This document shows, piece by piece, positions 50,799 through 64,000 of a DNA stretch of 64,000 nucleotides. The translations under genes were made by a program, and so were the position numbers. Origin of the DNA: Odiellus spinosus (Eukaryota; Arthropoda; Arachnida; Opiliones; Phalangiidae). Numbering within the stretch: position 1 is the first letter of the stretch; every line of letters begins with the position of its first letter. The stretch spans positions 372,001 to 436,000 of the forward strand of contig OY987230.1 of assembly GCA_963920705.1 (NCBI GenBank), in the 5' to 3' direction. The notes under the pieces were generated by a model, which saw only the letters and a program-made list of their open reading frames with translations, did no database searches and was not told the origin of the DNA.

Positions 50799-53639
50799 GA
50801 CAGTCTAAATAATAAGAGTTTTCAAAAATCCGTTGAAAAACAAGAAAAATGTGGACAATTCAAGAAATCATAGAATATCAAAATAGTCAAATTTCAGATT
50901 TTAAAAATTCGCTTTTTGATATTAGATGTTTTTTGAATTGTCCATATTTTCCATGTTTTTCAACGGATTTTTGAAAACTCTTATTATTTAAACTGTCCAT
51001 TAATTGCTCTTTCGAATGACTTTGGTTTTGTCTAAATTGCAAAATTGTGACAAATATAAAATTGGTTAAAATTAAGCAAAAACGCTTAAAAATCCAAGAT
51101 TATTGGATTCAAATGGACACAAAACTTTTGATTTTTAAGCGATTTAGACAAAATTAAGACCACTCGAAAGACCAAATTTTGGTTTATCTAAAAAACAAGA
51201 CTTTTGGAAAATCCGTTGAAAAACATGGAAAATATGGACAATTCAAAAAACATCTAATATCAAAAAGCGAATTTTGAAAATCTGAAATTTGACTATTTTG
51301 ATATTCTATGATTTCTTGAATTGGCCATATTTTTCTTGTTTTTCAACGGATTTTTGAAAACTCTTATTATTTAGACTGTCCATTAATTGCTCTTTCGAAT
51401 GACTTTGGTTTTGTCTAAATTGCAAAATTGTGACAAATATAAAATTGGTTAAAATTAAGCAAAAACGCTTAAAAATCCAAGATTATTGGATTCAAATGGA
51501 CACAAAACTTTTGAATTTTAAGCGATTTAGACAAAATTAAGACCACTCGAAAGAGCAAATATTGGTCTATCTAAAAAACAAGAGTTTTGGAAAATCCGTT
51601 GAAAAACAAGAAAAATATGGCCAATTCAAGAAATCATAGAATATCAAAATAGTCAAATTTCAGATTTTCAAAATTCGCTTTTTGATATTAGATGTTTTTT
51701 GAATTGTCCATATTTTCCATGTTTTTCAACGGATTTTTGAAAACTCTTATTATTTAAACTGTCCATTAATTGCTCTTTCGAATGACTTTGGTTTTGTCTA
51801 AATTGCAAAATTGTGACAAATATAAAATTGATTAAAATTAAGCAAAAACGCTAAAAAATCCAAGATTATTGGATTCAAATGGACACAAAACTTTTGATTT
51901 TTAAGCGATTTAGACAAAATTAAGACCACTCGAAAGAGCAAATATTGATCTATCTAAAAAACAAGAGTTTTGGAAAATCAGTTGAAAAACATGGAAAATA
52001 TGGACAATTCAAAAAACATCTAATATCAAAAAGCGAATTTTGAAAATCTAAAATTTGACTATTTTGATATTCTATGATTTCTTGAATTGGCCATATTTTT
52101 CTTGTTTTTCAACGGATTTTTGAAAACACTTATTATTTAGACTGTCCATTAATTGCTCTTTAGAATGACTTTGGTTTTGTCTAAATTGAAAAATTTTGAC
52201 AAATATAAAATTGGTTAAAATTAAGCAAAAACGCTTAAAAATCCAAGATTATTGGATTCAAATGGACACAAAATTTTTGATTTTTAAGCGATTTAGACAA
52301 AATTAAGACCACTCGAAAGACCAAATTTTGGTCTATCTAAAAAACAAGAGTTTTGGAAAATCCGTTGAAAAACATGGAAAATATGGACAATTCAAAAAAC
52401 ATCTAATATCAAAAAGCGAATTTTGAAAATCTGAAATTTGACTATTTTGATATTCTATGATTTCTTGAATTGGCCATATTTTTCTTGTTTTTCAACGGAT
52501 TTTTGAAAACTCTTATTATTTAGACTGTCCATTAATTGCTCTTTAGAATGACTTTGGTTTTGTCTAAATTGCAAAATTGTGACAAATATAAAATTGGTTA
52601 AAATTAAGCAAAAACGCTTAAAAATCCAAGATTATTGGATTCAAATGGACACAAAACTTTTGAATTTTAAGCGATTTAGACAAAATTAAGACCACTCGAA
52701 AGACCAAATTTTGGTCTATCTAAAAAACAATAGTTTTGGAAAATCCGTTGAAAAACAAGAAAAATATGGCCAATTCAAGAAATCATACAATATCAAAATA
52801 GTCAAATTTCAGATTTTCAAAATTCGCTTTTTGATATTAGATGTTTTTTGAATTGTCCATATTTTCCATGTTTTTCAACGGATTTTCCAAAACTCTTGTT
52901 TTTTAGATAGACCAAAATTTGGTCTTTCGAGTGGTCTTAATTTTGTCTAAATTGCTTAAAATTCAAAAGTTTTGTGTCCATTTGAATCCAATAATCTTGG
53001 ATTTTTAAGCGTTTTTGCTTAATTTTAACCAATTTTATATTTGTCACAATTTTGCAATTTAGACAAAACCAAAGTCATTCGAAAGAGCAATTAATGGACA
53101 GTCTAAATAATAAGAGTTTTCAAAAATCCGTTGAAAAACAAGAAAAATATGGCCAATTCAAGAAATCATAGAATATCAAAATAGTCAAATTTCAGATTTT
53201 CAAAATTCGCTTTTTGATATTAGATGTTTTTTGAATTGTCCATATTTTCCATGTTTTTCAACGGATTTTCCAAAACTCTTGTTTTTTAGATAGACCAAAA
53301 TTTGGTCTTTCGAGTGGTCTTAATTTTGTCTAAATCGCTTAAAAATCAAAAGTTTTGTGTCCATTTGAATCCAATAATCTTGGATTTTTAAGCGTTTTTG
53401 CTTAATTTTAACCAATTTTATATTTGTCACAATTTTGCAATTTAGACAAAACCAAAGTCATTCGAAAGAGCAATTAATGGACAGTTTAAATAATAAGAGT
53501 TTTCAAAAATCCGTTGAAAAACATGGAAAATATGGACAATTCAAAAAACATCTAATATCAAAAAGCGAAATTTGAAAATCTGAAATTTGACTATTTTGAT
53601 ATTCTATGATTTCTTGAATTGGCCATATTTTTCTTGTTT

Positions 53640-54520
53640 TTCAACGGATTTTTGAAAACTCTTATTATTTAAACTGTCCATTAATTGCACTTTCGAATGA
53701 CTTTGTTTTGTCTAAATTGCAAAATTGTGACAAATATAAAATTGGTTAAAATTAAGCAAAAACGCTTAAAAATCCAAGATTACTGGATTCAAATGGACAC
53801 AAAACTTTTCATTTTTAAGCGATTTAGACAAAATTAAGACCACTCGAAAGACCAAATTTTGGTCTATCTAAAAAACAAGAGTTTTGGAAACTCCGTTGAA
53901 AAACATGGAAAATATGGACAATTCAAAAAACATCTAATATCAAAAAGCGAATTTTGAAAATCTGAAATTTGACTATTTTGATATTCTATGATTTCTTGAA
54001 TTGGCCATATTTTTCTTGTTTTTCAACGGATTTTTGAAAACTCTTATTATTTAGACTGTCCATTAATTGCTCTTTCGAATGACTTTGGTTTTGTCTAAAT
54101 TGCAAAATTGTGACAAATATAAAATTGGTTAAAATTAAGCAAAAACGCATAAAAATCCAAGATTATTGGATTCAAATGGACACAAAACTTTTGAATTTTA
54201 AGCGATTTAGACAAAATTAAGACCACTCGAAAGACCAAATTTTGGTCTATCTAAAAAACAATAGTTTTGGAAAATCCGTTGAAAAACAAGAAAAATATGG
54301 CCAATTCAAGAAATCATAGAATATCAAAATAGTCAAATTTCAGATTTTCAAAATTCGCTTTTTGATATTAGATGTTTTTTGAATTGTCCATATTTTCCAT
54401 GTTTTTCAACGGATTTTCCAAAACTCTTGATTTTCAGATAGACCAATATTTGCTCTTTCGAGTGGTCTTAATTTTGTCTAAATCGCTTAAAAATCAAAAG
54501 TTTTGTGTCCATTTGAATCC
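53640..54520. repeat. Fifteen-unit-offset duplication (partner about 59384-60264)
   Basis: The order of cores plus, plus, minus (anchors 53783, 54166, 54513) and the variants gactttgttttgtctaaatt and acgcataaaaatcc recur at anchors 59527, 59910 and 60257, an offset of 5744 bp (15 units less one base). Confidence 0.65.
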
Positions 54521-55199
54521 AATAATCTAGGATTTTTAAGCGTTTTTGCTTAATTTTAACCAATTTTATATTTGTCACAATTTTGCAATTTAGACAAAAA
54601 CAAAGTCATTCGAAAGTGCAATTAATGGACAGTCTTAATAATAAGAGTTTTCAAAAATCCGTTGAAAAACATGGAAAATATGGACAATTCAAAAAACATC
54701 TAATATCAAAAAGCGAATTTTGAAAATCTGAAATTTGACTATTTTGATATTCTATGATTTCTTGAATTGGCCATATTTTTCTTGTTTTTCAACGGATTTT
54801 CCAAAACTATTGTTTTTTAGATAGACCAAAATTTGGTCTTTCGAGTTGTCTTAATTTTGTCTAAATCGCTTAAAATTCAAAAGTTTTGTGTCCATTTGAA
54901 TCCAATAATCTTGGATTTTTAAGCGTTTTTGCTTAATTTAACCAATTTTATATTTGTCACGTTTTGGCAATTTAGACAAAACCAAAGTCATTCGAAAGAG
55001 CAATTAATGGACAGTCTAAATAATAAGAGTTTTCAAAAATCTGTTGAAAAACAAGAAAAATATGGCCAATTCAAGAAATCATAGAATATCAAAATAGTCA
55101 AATTTCAGATTTTCAAAATTTGCTTTTTGATATTAGATGTTTTTTGAATTGTCCATATTTTCCATGTTTTTCAACGGATTTTTGAAAACTCTTATTATT

Positions 55200-56170
55200 A
55201 AGACTGTCCATTAATTGCTCTTTCGAATGACTTTGTTTTTGTCTAAATTGCAAAATTGTGACAAATATAAAATTGGTTAAAATTAAGCAAAAACGCTTAA
55301 AAATCCAAGATTATTGGATTCAAATGGACACAAAACTTTTGATTTTTAAGCGATTTAGACAAAATTAAGACCACTCGAAAGACCAAATTTTGGTCTATCT
55401 AAAAAACAATAGTTTTGGAAAATCCGTTGAAAAACAAGAAAAATATGGCCAATTCAAGAAATCATAGAATATCAAAATAGTCAAATTTCAGATTTTCAAA
55501 ATTCGCTTTTTGATATTAGATGTTTTTTGAATTGTCCATATTTTCCATGTTTTTCAACGGATTTTTGAAAACTCTTATTATTAAGACTGTCCATTAATTG
55601 CTCTTTCGAATTACTTTGTTTTTGTCTAAATTGCAAAATTGTGACAAATATAAAATTGGTTAAAATTAAGCAAAAACGCTTAAAAATCCAAGATTATTGG
55701 ATTCAAATGGACACAAAACTTTTGATTTTTAAGCGATTTAGACAAAATTAAGACCACTCGAAAGACCAAATTTTGGTCTATCTAAAAAACAATAGTTTTG
55801 GAAAATCCGTTGAAAAACAAGAAAAATATGGCCAATTCAAGAAATCATAGAATATCAAAATAGTCAAATTTCAGATTTTCAAAATTCGCTTTTTGATATT
55901 AGATGTTTTTTGAATTGTCCATATTTTCCACGTTTTTCAACGGATTTTTGAAAACTCTTATTATTAAGACTGTCCATTAATTGCTCTTTCGAATTACTTT
56001 GTTTTTGTCTAAATTGCAAAATTGTGACAAATATAAAATTGGTTAAAATTAAGCAAAAACGCTTAAAAATCCAAGATTATTGGATTCAAATGGACACAAA
56101 ACTTTTGATTTTTAAGCGATTTAGAAAAAATTAAGACCACTCGAAAGATCAAATTTTGGTCTATCTAAAA
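55200..56170. repeat. Recent head-to-tail run of near-identical plus units
   Basis: Three plus cores (anchors 55314, 55697, 56080) follow each other with the same linker orientation, the same attattaagactg start and, in two of them, the private change cgaattactttg. This is an ordinary single-unit tandem amplification inside a mostly mixed-orientation array. Confidence 0.7.
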
Positions 56171-57959
56171 AACAAGAGTTTTGGAAAATCCGTTGAAAAA
56201 CATGGAAAATATGGACAATTCAAAAAACATCTAATATCAAAAAGCGAATTTTGAAAATCTGAAATTTGACTATTTTGATATTCTATGATTTCTTGAATTG
56301 GCCATATTTTTCTTGTTTTTCAACGGATTTTTGAAAACTCTTATTATTTAGACTGTCCATTAATTGCTCTTTCGAATGACTTTGGTTTTGTCTAAATTGC
56401 AAAATTGTGACAAATATAAAATTGGTTAAAATTAAGCAAAAACGCTTAAAAATCCAAGATTATTGGATTCAAATGGACACAAAACTTTTGAATTTTAAGC
56501 GATTTAGACAAAATTAAGACCACTCGAAAGACCAAATTTTGGTCTATCTAAAAAACAATAGTTTTGGAAAATCCGTTGAAAAACAAGAAAAATATGGCCA
56601 ATTCAAGAAATCATAGAATATCAAAATAGTCAAATTTCAGATTTTCAAAATTCGCTTTTTGATATTAGATGTTTTTTGAATTGTCCATATTTTCCATGTT
56701 TTTCAACGGATTTTCCAAAACTCTTGATTTTCAGATAGACCAATATTTGCTCTTTCGAGTGGTCTTAATTTTGTCTAAATCGCTTAAAAATCAAAAGTTT
56801 TGTGTCCATTTGAATCCAATAATCTTGGATTTTTAAGCGTTTTTGCTTAATTTTAACCAATTTTATATTTGTCACAATTTTGCAATTTAGACAAAACCAA
56901 AGTCATTCGAAAGAGCAATTAATGGACAGTCTAAATAATAAGAGTTTTCAAAAATCCGTTGAAAAACAAGAAAAATATGGCCAATTCAAGAAATCATAGA
57001 ATATCAAAATAGTCAAATTTCAGATTTTCAAAATTCGCTTTTTGATATTAGATGTTTTTTGAATTGTCCATATTTTCCATGTTTTTCAACGGATTTTCCA
57101 AAACTCTTGATTTTCAGATAGACCAATATTTGCTCTTTCGAGTGGTCTTAATTTTGTCTAAATCGCTTAACAATCAAAAGTTTTGTGTCCATTTGAATCC
57201 AATAATCTTGGATTTTTAAGCGTTTTTGCTTAATTTTAACCAATTTTATATTTGTCACAATTTTGCAATTTAGACAAAAACAAAGTCATTCGAAAGAGCA
57301 ATTAATGGACAGTCTTAATAATAAGAGTTTTCAAAAATCCGTTGAAAAACAAGAAAAATATGGCCAATTCAAAAAACATCTAATATCAAAAAGGGAATTT
57401 TGAAAATCTGAAATTTGACTATTTTGATATTCTATGATTTCTTGAATTGGCCATATTTTTCTTGTTTTTCAACGGATTTTTGAAAACTCTTATTATTTAG
57501 ACTGTCCATTAATTGCTCTTTCGAATGACTTTGGTTTTGTCTAAATTGCAAAATTGTGACAAATATAAAATTGGTTAAAATTAAGCAAAAACGCTTAAAA
57601 ATCCAAGATTATTGGATTCAAATGGACACAAAACTTTTGAATTTTAAGCGATTTAGACAAAATTAAGACCACTCGAAAGACCAAATTTTGGTCTATCTAA
57701 AAAACAATAGTTTTGGAAAATCCGTTGAAAAACATGGAAAATATGGAGAATTCAAAAAACATCTAATATCAAAAAGCGAATTTTTAAAATCTGAAATTTG
57801 ACTATTTTGATATTGTATGATTTCTTGAATTGGCCATATTTTTCTTGTTTTTCAACGGATTTTCCAAAACTATTGTTTTTTAGATAGACCAAAATTTGGT
57901 CTTTCGAGTGGTCTTAATTTTGTCTAAATCGCTTAAAATTCAAAAGTTTTGTGTCCATT

Positions 57960-59015
57960 TGAATCCAATAATCTTGGATTTTTAAGCGTTTTTGCTTAAT
58001 TTTAACCAATTTTATATTTGTCACAATTTTGCAATTTAGACAAAAACAAAGTCATTCGAAAGAGCAATTAATGGACAGTCTTAATAATAAGAGTTTTCCA
58101 AAATCCGTTGAAAAACAAGAAAAATATGGCCAATTCAAAAAACATCTAATATCAAAAAGCGAATTTTTAAAATCTGAAATTTGACTATTTTGATATTGTA
58201 TGATTTCTTGAATTGGCCATATTTTTCTTGTTTTTCAACGGATTTCCCAAAACTATTGTTTTTTAGATAGACCAAAATTTGGTCTTTCGAGTGGTCTTAA
58301 TTTTGTCTAAATCGCTTAAAATTCAAAAGTTTTGTGTCCATTTGAATCCAATAATCTTGGATTTTTAAGCGTTTTTGCTTAATTTTAACCAATTTTATAT
58401 TTGTCACAATTTTGCAATTTAGACAAAACCAAAGTCATTCGAAAGAGCAATTAATGGACAGTCTAAATAATAAGAGTTTTCAAAAATCCGTTGAAAAACA
58501 AGAAAAATATGGCCAATTCAAGAAATCATAGAATATCAAAATAGTCAAATTTCAGATTTTCAAAATTCGCTTTTTGATATTAGATGTTTTTTGAATTGTC
58601 CATATTTTCCATGTTTTTCAACGGATTTTCCAAAAAGTCTTGTTTTTTAGATAGACCAAAATTTGGTCTTTCGAGTGGTCTTAATTTTGTCTAAATCGCT
58701 TAAAAATCAAAAGTTTTGTGTTCATTTGAATCCAATAATCTTGGATTTTTAAGCGTTTTTGCTTTATTTTAACCAATTTTATATTTGTCACAATTTTGCA
58801 ATTTAGACAAAACCAAAGTCATTCGAAAGAGCAATTAATGGACAGTCTAAATAATAAGAGTTTTCAAAAATCCGTTGAAAAACAAGAAAAATATGGCCAA
58901 TTCAAGAAATCATAGAATATCAAAATAGTCAAATTTCAGATTTTCAAAATTCGCCTTTTGATATTAGATGTTTTTTGAATTGTCCATATTTTCCATGTTT
59001 TTCAACGGATTTTCC
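57960..59015. repeat. Twelve-unit-offset duplication, copy 1 (partner 62555-63610)
   Basis: Rare variants gagttttccaaaatcc (58091 and 62686), gatttcccaaaac (58241 and 62836), ccaaaaagtcttg (58630 and 63225) and gctttattttaacc recur at 4595 bp, about 12 units. Minus cores lie at matching anchors in both copies. The match ends where one has cttgttttttag and the other cttgattttcag. Confidence 0.8.
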
Positions 59016-62000
59016 AAAACTCTTGTTTTTTAGATAGACCAAAATTTGGTCTTTCGAGTGGTCTTAATTTTGTCTAAATCGCTTAAAAATCAAAAGTTTT
59101 GTGTCCATTTGAATCCAATAATCTTGGATTTTTAAGCGTTTTTGCTTAATTTTAACCAATTTTATATTTGTCACAATTTTGCAATTTAGACAAAACCAAA
59201 GTCATTCGAAAGAGCAATTAATGGACAGTTTAAATAATAAGAGTTTTCAAAAATCCGTTGAAAAACATGGAAAATATGGACAATTCAAAAAACATCTAAT
59301 ATCAAAAAGCGAATTTTGAAAATCTGAAATTTGACTATTTTGATATTCTATGATTTCTTGAATTGGCCATATTTTTCTTGTTTTTCAACGGATTTTTGAA
59401 AACTCTTATTCTTTAAACTGTCCATTAATTGCTCTTTCGAATGACTTTGTTTTGTCTAAATTGCAAAATTGTGACAAATATAAAATTGGTTAAAATTAAG
59501 CAAAAACGCTTAAAAATCCAAGATTATTGGATTCAAATGGACACAAAACTTTTGATTTTTAAGCGATTTAGACAAAATTAAGACCACTCGAAAGACCAAA
59601 TTTTGGTCTATCTAAAAAACAAGAGTTTTGGAAAATCCGTTGAAAAACATGGAAAATATGGACAATTCAAAAAACATCTAATATCAAAAAGCGAATTTTG
59701 AAAATCTGAAATTTGACTATATTGATATTCTATGATTTCTTGAATTGGCCATATTTTTCTTGTTTTTCAACGGATTTTTGAAAACTCTTATTATTTAGAC
59801 TGTCCATTAATTGCTCTTTCGAATGACTTTGGTTTTGTCTAAATTGCAAAATTGTGACAAATATAAAATTGGTTAAAATTAAGCAAAAACGCATAAAAAT
59901 CCAAGATTATTGGATTCAAATGGACACAAAACTTTTGAATTTTAAGCGATTTAGACAAAATTAAGACCACTCGAAAGACCAAATTTTGGTCTATCTAAAA
60001 AACAATAGTTTTGGAAAATCCGTTGAAAAACAAGAAAAATATGGCCAATTCAAGAAATCATAGAATATCAAAATAGTCAAATTTCAGATTTTCAAAATTC
60101 GCTTTTTGATATTAGATGTTTTTTGAATTGTCCATATTTTCCATGTTTTTCAACGGATTTTCCAAAACTCTTGATTTTCAGATAGACCAATATTTGCTCT
60201 TTCGAGTGGTCTTAATTTTGTCTAAATCGCTTAAAAATCAAAAGTTTTGTGTCCATTTGAATCCAATAATCTTGGATTTTTAAGCGTTTTTGCTTAATTT
60301 TAACCAATTTTATATTTGTCACAATTTTGCAATTTAGACAAAACCAAAGTCATTCGAAAGAGCAATTAATGGACAGTCTAAATAATAAGAGTTTTCAAAA
60401 ATCCGTTGAAAAACAAGAAAAATATGGCCAATTCAAGAAATCATAGAATATCAAAATAGTCAAATTTCAGATTTTCAAAATTCGCTTTTTGATATTAGAT
60501 GTTTTTTGAATTGTCCATATTTTCCATGTTTTTCAACGGATTTTCCAAAACTCTTGATTTTCAGATAGACCAATATTTGCTCTTTCGAGTGGTCTTAATT
60601 TTGTCTAAATCGCTTAAAAATCAAAAGTTTTGTGTCCATTTGAATCCAATAATCTTGGATTTTTAAGCGTTTTTGCTTAATTTTAACCAATTTTATATTT
60701 GTCACAATTTTGCAATTTAGACAAAAACAAAGTCATTCGAAAGAGCAATTAATGGACAGTCTTAATAATAAGAGTTTTCAAAAATCCGTTGAAAAACAAG
60801 AAAAATATGGACAATTCAAAAAACATCTAATATCAAAAAGCGAATTTTTAAAATCTGAAATTTGACTATTTTGATATTGTATGATTTCTTGAATTGGCCA
60901 TATTTTTCTTGTTTTTCAACGGATTTTCCAAAACTATTGTTTTTTAGATAGACCAAAATTTGGTCTTTCGAGTGGTCTTAATTTTGTCTAAATCGCTTAA
61001 AATTCAAAAGTTTTGTGTCCATTTGAATCCAATAATCTTGGATTTTTAAGCGTTTTTGCTTAATTTTAACCAATTTTATATTTGTCACAATTTTGCAATT
61101 TAGACAAAACCAAAGTCATTCGAAAGAGCAATAAATGGACAGTCTAAATAATAAGAGTTTTCAAAAATCCGTTGAAAAACAAGAAAAATATGGCCAATTC
61201 AAGAAATCATAGAATATCAAAATAGTCAAATTTCAGATTTTCAAAATTCGCTTTTTGATATTAGATGTTTTTTGAATTGGCCATATTTTTCTTGTTTTTC
61301 AACGGATTTTTGAAAACTCTTATTATTTAAACTGTCCATTAATTGCACTTTCGAATGACTTTGTTTTGTCTAAATTGCAAAATTGTGACAAATATAAAAT
61401 TGGTTAAAATTAAGCAAAAACGCTTAAAAATCCAAGATTATTGGATTCAAATGGACACAAAACTTTTGATTTTTAAGCGATTTAGACAAAATTAAGACCA
61501 CTCGAAAGACCAAATTTTGGTCTATCTAAAAAACAAGAGTTTTGGAAAATCCGTTGAAAAACATGGAAAATATGGACAATTCAAAAAACATCTAATATCA
61601 AAAAGCGAATTTTGAAAATCTGAAATTTGACTATTTTGATATTCTATGATTTCTTGAATTGGCCATATTTTTCTTGTTTTTCAACGGATTTTTGAAAACT
61701 CTTATTATTTAGACTGTCCATTAATTGCTCTTTCGAATGACTTTGGTTTTGTCTAAATTGCAAAATTGTGACAAATATAAAATTGGTTAAAATTAAGCAA
61801 AAACGCTTAAAAATCCAAGATTATTGGATTCAAATGGACACAAAACTTTTGAATTTTAAGCGATTTAGACAAAATTAAGACCACTCGAAAGACCAAATTT
61901 TGGTCTATCTAAAAAACAATAGTTTTGGAAAATCCGTTGAAAAACATGGAAAATATGGACAATTCAAAAAACATCTAATATCAAAAAGCGAATTTTGAAA

Positions 62001-62554
62001 ATCTGAAATTTGACTATTTTGATATTCTATGATTTCTTGAATTGGCCATATTTTTCTTGTTTTTCAACGGATTTTTGAAAACACTTATTATTTAGACTGT
62101 CCATTAATTGCTCTTTAGAATGACTTTGGTTTTGTCTAAATTGAAAAATTGTGACTAATATAAAATTGGTTAAAATTAAGCAAAAACGCTTAAAAATCCA
62201 AGATTATTGGATTCAAATGGACACAAAACTTTTGAATTTTAAGCGATTTAGACAAAATTAAGACCACTCGAAAGACCAAATTTTGGTCTATCTAAAAAAC
62301 AATAGTTTTGGAAAATCCGTTGAAAAACAAGAAAAATATGGCCAATTCAAGAAATCATACAATATCAAAAAAGTCAAATTTCAGATTTTCAAAATTCGCT
62401 TTTTGATATTAGATGTTTTTTGAATTGTCCATATTTTCCATGTTTTTCAACGGATTTTCCAAAACTCTTGATTTTCAGATAGACCAATATTTGCTCTTTC
62501 GAGTGGTCTTAATTTTGTCTAAATCGCTTAAAAATCAAAAGTTTTGTGTCCATT

Positions 62555-63610
62555 TGAATCCAATAATCTTGGATTTTTAAGCGTTTTTGCTTAATTTTAA
62601 CCAATTTTATATTTGTCACAATTTTGCAATTTAGACAAAAACAAAGTCATTCGAAAGAGCAATTAATGGACAGTCTTAATAATAAGAGTTTTCCAAAATC
62701 CGTTGAAAAACAAGAAAAATATGGCCAATTCAAAAAACATCTAATATCAAAAAGCGAATTTTTAAAATCTGAAATTTGACTATTTTGATATTGTATGATT
62801 TCTTGAATTGGCCATATTTTTCTTGTTTTTCAACGGATTTCCCAAAACTATTGTTTTTTAGATAGACCAAAATTTGGTCTTTCGAGTGGTCTTAATTTTG
62901 TCTAAATCGCTTAAAATTCAAAAGTTTTGTGTCCATTTGAATCCAATAATCTTGGATTTTTAAGCGTTTTTGCTTAATTTTAACCAATTTTATATTTGTC
63001 ACAATTTTGCAATTTAGACAAAACCAAAGTCATTCGAAAGAGCAATTAATGGACAGTCTAAATAATAAGAGTTTTCAAAAATCCGTTGAAAAACAAGAAA
63101 AATATGGCCAATTCAAGAAATCATAGAATATCAAAATAGTCAAATTTCAGATTTTCAAAATTCGCTTTTTGATATTAGATGTTTTTTGAATTGTCCATAT
63201 TTTCCATGTTTTTCAACGGATTTTCCAAAAAGTCTTGTTTTTTAGATAGACCAAAATTTGGTCTTTCGAGTGGTCTTAATTTTGTCTAAATCGCTTAAAA
63301 ATCAAAAGTTTTGTGTCCATTTGAATCCAATAATCTTGGATTTTTAAGCGTTTTTGCTTTATTTTAACCAATTTTATATTTGTCACAATTTTGCAATTTA
63401 GACAAAACCAAAGTCATTCGAAAGAGCAATTAATGGACAGTCTAAATAATAAGAGTTTTCAAAAATCCGTTGAAAAACAAGAAAAATATGGCCAATTCAA
63501 GAAATCATAGAATATCAAAATAGTCAAATTTCAGATTTTCAAAATTCGCTTTTTGATATTAGATGTTTTTTGAATTGTCCATATTTTCCATGTTTTTCAA
63601 CGGATTTTCC
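62555..63610. repeat. Twelve-unit-offset duplication, copy 2
   Basis: This is the partner of 57960-59015 at +4595 bp. It differs by a few single bases, for example gtgtcc here where copy 1 has gtgttc. Confidence 0.8.
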
Positions 63611-63952
63611 AAAACTCTTGATTTTCAGATAGACCAATATTTGCTCTTTCGAGTGGTCTTAATTTTGTCTAAATCGCTTAAAAATCAAAAGTTTTGTGTC
63701 CATTTGAATCCAATAATCTTGGATTTTTAAGCGTTTTTGCTTAATTTTAACCAATTTTATATTTGTCACAATTTTGCAATTTAGACAAAAACAAAGTCAT
63801 TCGAAAGAGCAATTAATGGACAGTCTTAATAATAAGAGTTTTCAAAAATCCGTTGAAAAACAAGAAAAATATGGACAATTCAAAAAACATCTAATATCAA
63901 AAAGCGAATTTTTAAAATCTGAAATTTGACTATTTTGATATTGTATGATTTC

Positions 63953-64000
63953 TTGAATTGGCCATATTTTTCTTGTTTTTCAACGGATTTTCCAAAACTA
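63953..64000 (-). repeat. Partial satellite core at window edge
   Basis: The first 48 bases of a core, at the position predicted by the lattice. The ccaaaacta form is typical of minus cores. Confidence 0.85.

Larger units (their letters stand above)
50797..64000. repeat. 383-bp satellite array, right block
   Basis: This continues the left array. It starts in the middle of the minus-orientation core that the insertion split (46781-47029 plus 50799-50863) and contains 34 further anchored cores. Orientations in order: +++++--++- ; -++++--+-- ; --++---+++ ; ----. A truncated minus-type core fills 63953-64000, so the array runs past the window. The period, sequence and variants match the left block, so both blocks are one array. 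No coding or RNA gene was seen. Confidence 0.97.

Noticed and set aside
1-64000. CRISPR-like array
   Set aside because: Repeats are 383 bp with no unique spacers. The linker is itself a repeated module.
1-64000. Hammerhead ribozyme, as found in some satellites
   Set aside because: The conserved core ctgatgag with gaaa partner was not seen in the unit on either strand.
1-64000. CENP-B-box-like motif
   Set aside because: No stretch with the nttcg-a--cggg layout was seen. The ttcgagtgg and ttcgaatgac segments lack the rest of the box.

Overview
This window is almost entirely one AT-rich satellite DNA family, broken once by a 3.77-kb insertion that looks like a non-autonomous DNA transposon. 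I see no gene that I would call real. The many short open frames are by-products of the repeats. The organism is most likely an insect or other arthropod: the insertion carries a (CCTAA)n tract, the complement of the arthropod telomere motif TTAGG. Satellites with inverted subunits are known in tenebrionid beetles, for example Tribolium, but I cannot place this sequence in a species.

Layout: 1-47029 satellite array (122 anchored units plus one collapsed unit); 47030-50796 insertion with 23-bp terminal inverted repeats and a 2-bp target duplication (TG); 50797-64000 the same array resumed in the middle of the interrupted unit (34 anchored units plus a partial one at the edge).

The satellite repeat is 383 bp, made of a 314-bp core and a 69-bp linker. 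Each core ends in about 108 bp of imperfect inverted repeat around a centre of about 98 bp. Cores occur in both orientations almost equally (75 plus, 81 minus among the 156 I could anchor). Linkers also occur in both orientations, and all four core/linker combinations are present. Flipping never disturbs the spacing: same-orientation neighbours lie 383 bp apart, plus-to-minus 347 and minus-to-plus 419. This is what in-place inversion of each module about its own centre predicts. On top of this are higher-order duplications of 3, 4, 5, about 9, 11, 12 and 15 units, and one pair of segments about 39.8 kb apart.

The insertion carries a degenerate 36-bp tandem repeat near its left end, a nested fold-back structure bounded by 16-bp inverted repeats that begin and end in TTAA, two strong G-quadruplex motifs, the telomere-like tract and a 256-bp tandem duplication. 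No transposase was recognised. The most noteworthy item is the satellite architecture: two independently flippable modules held on a fixed 383-bp lattice.
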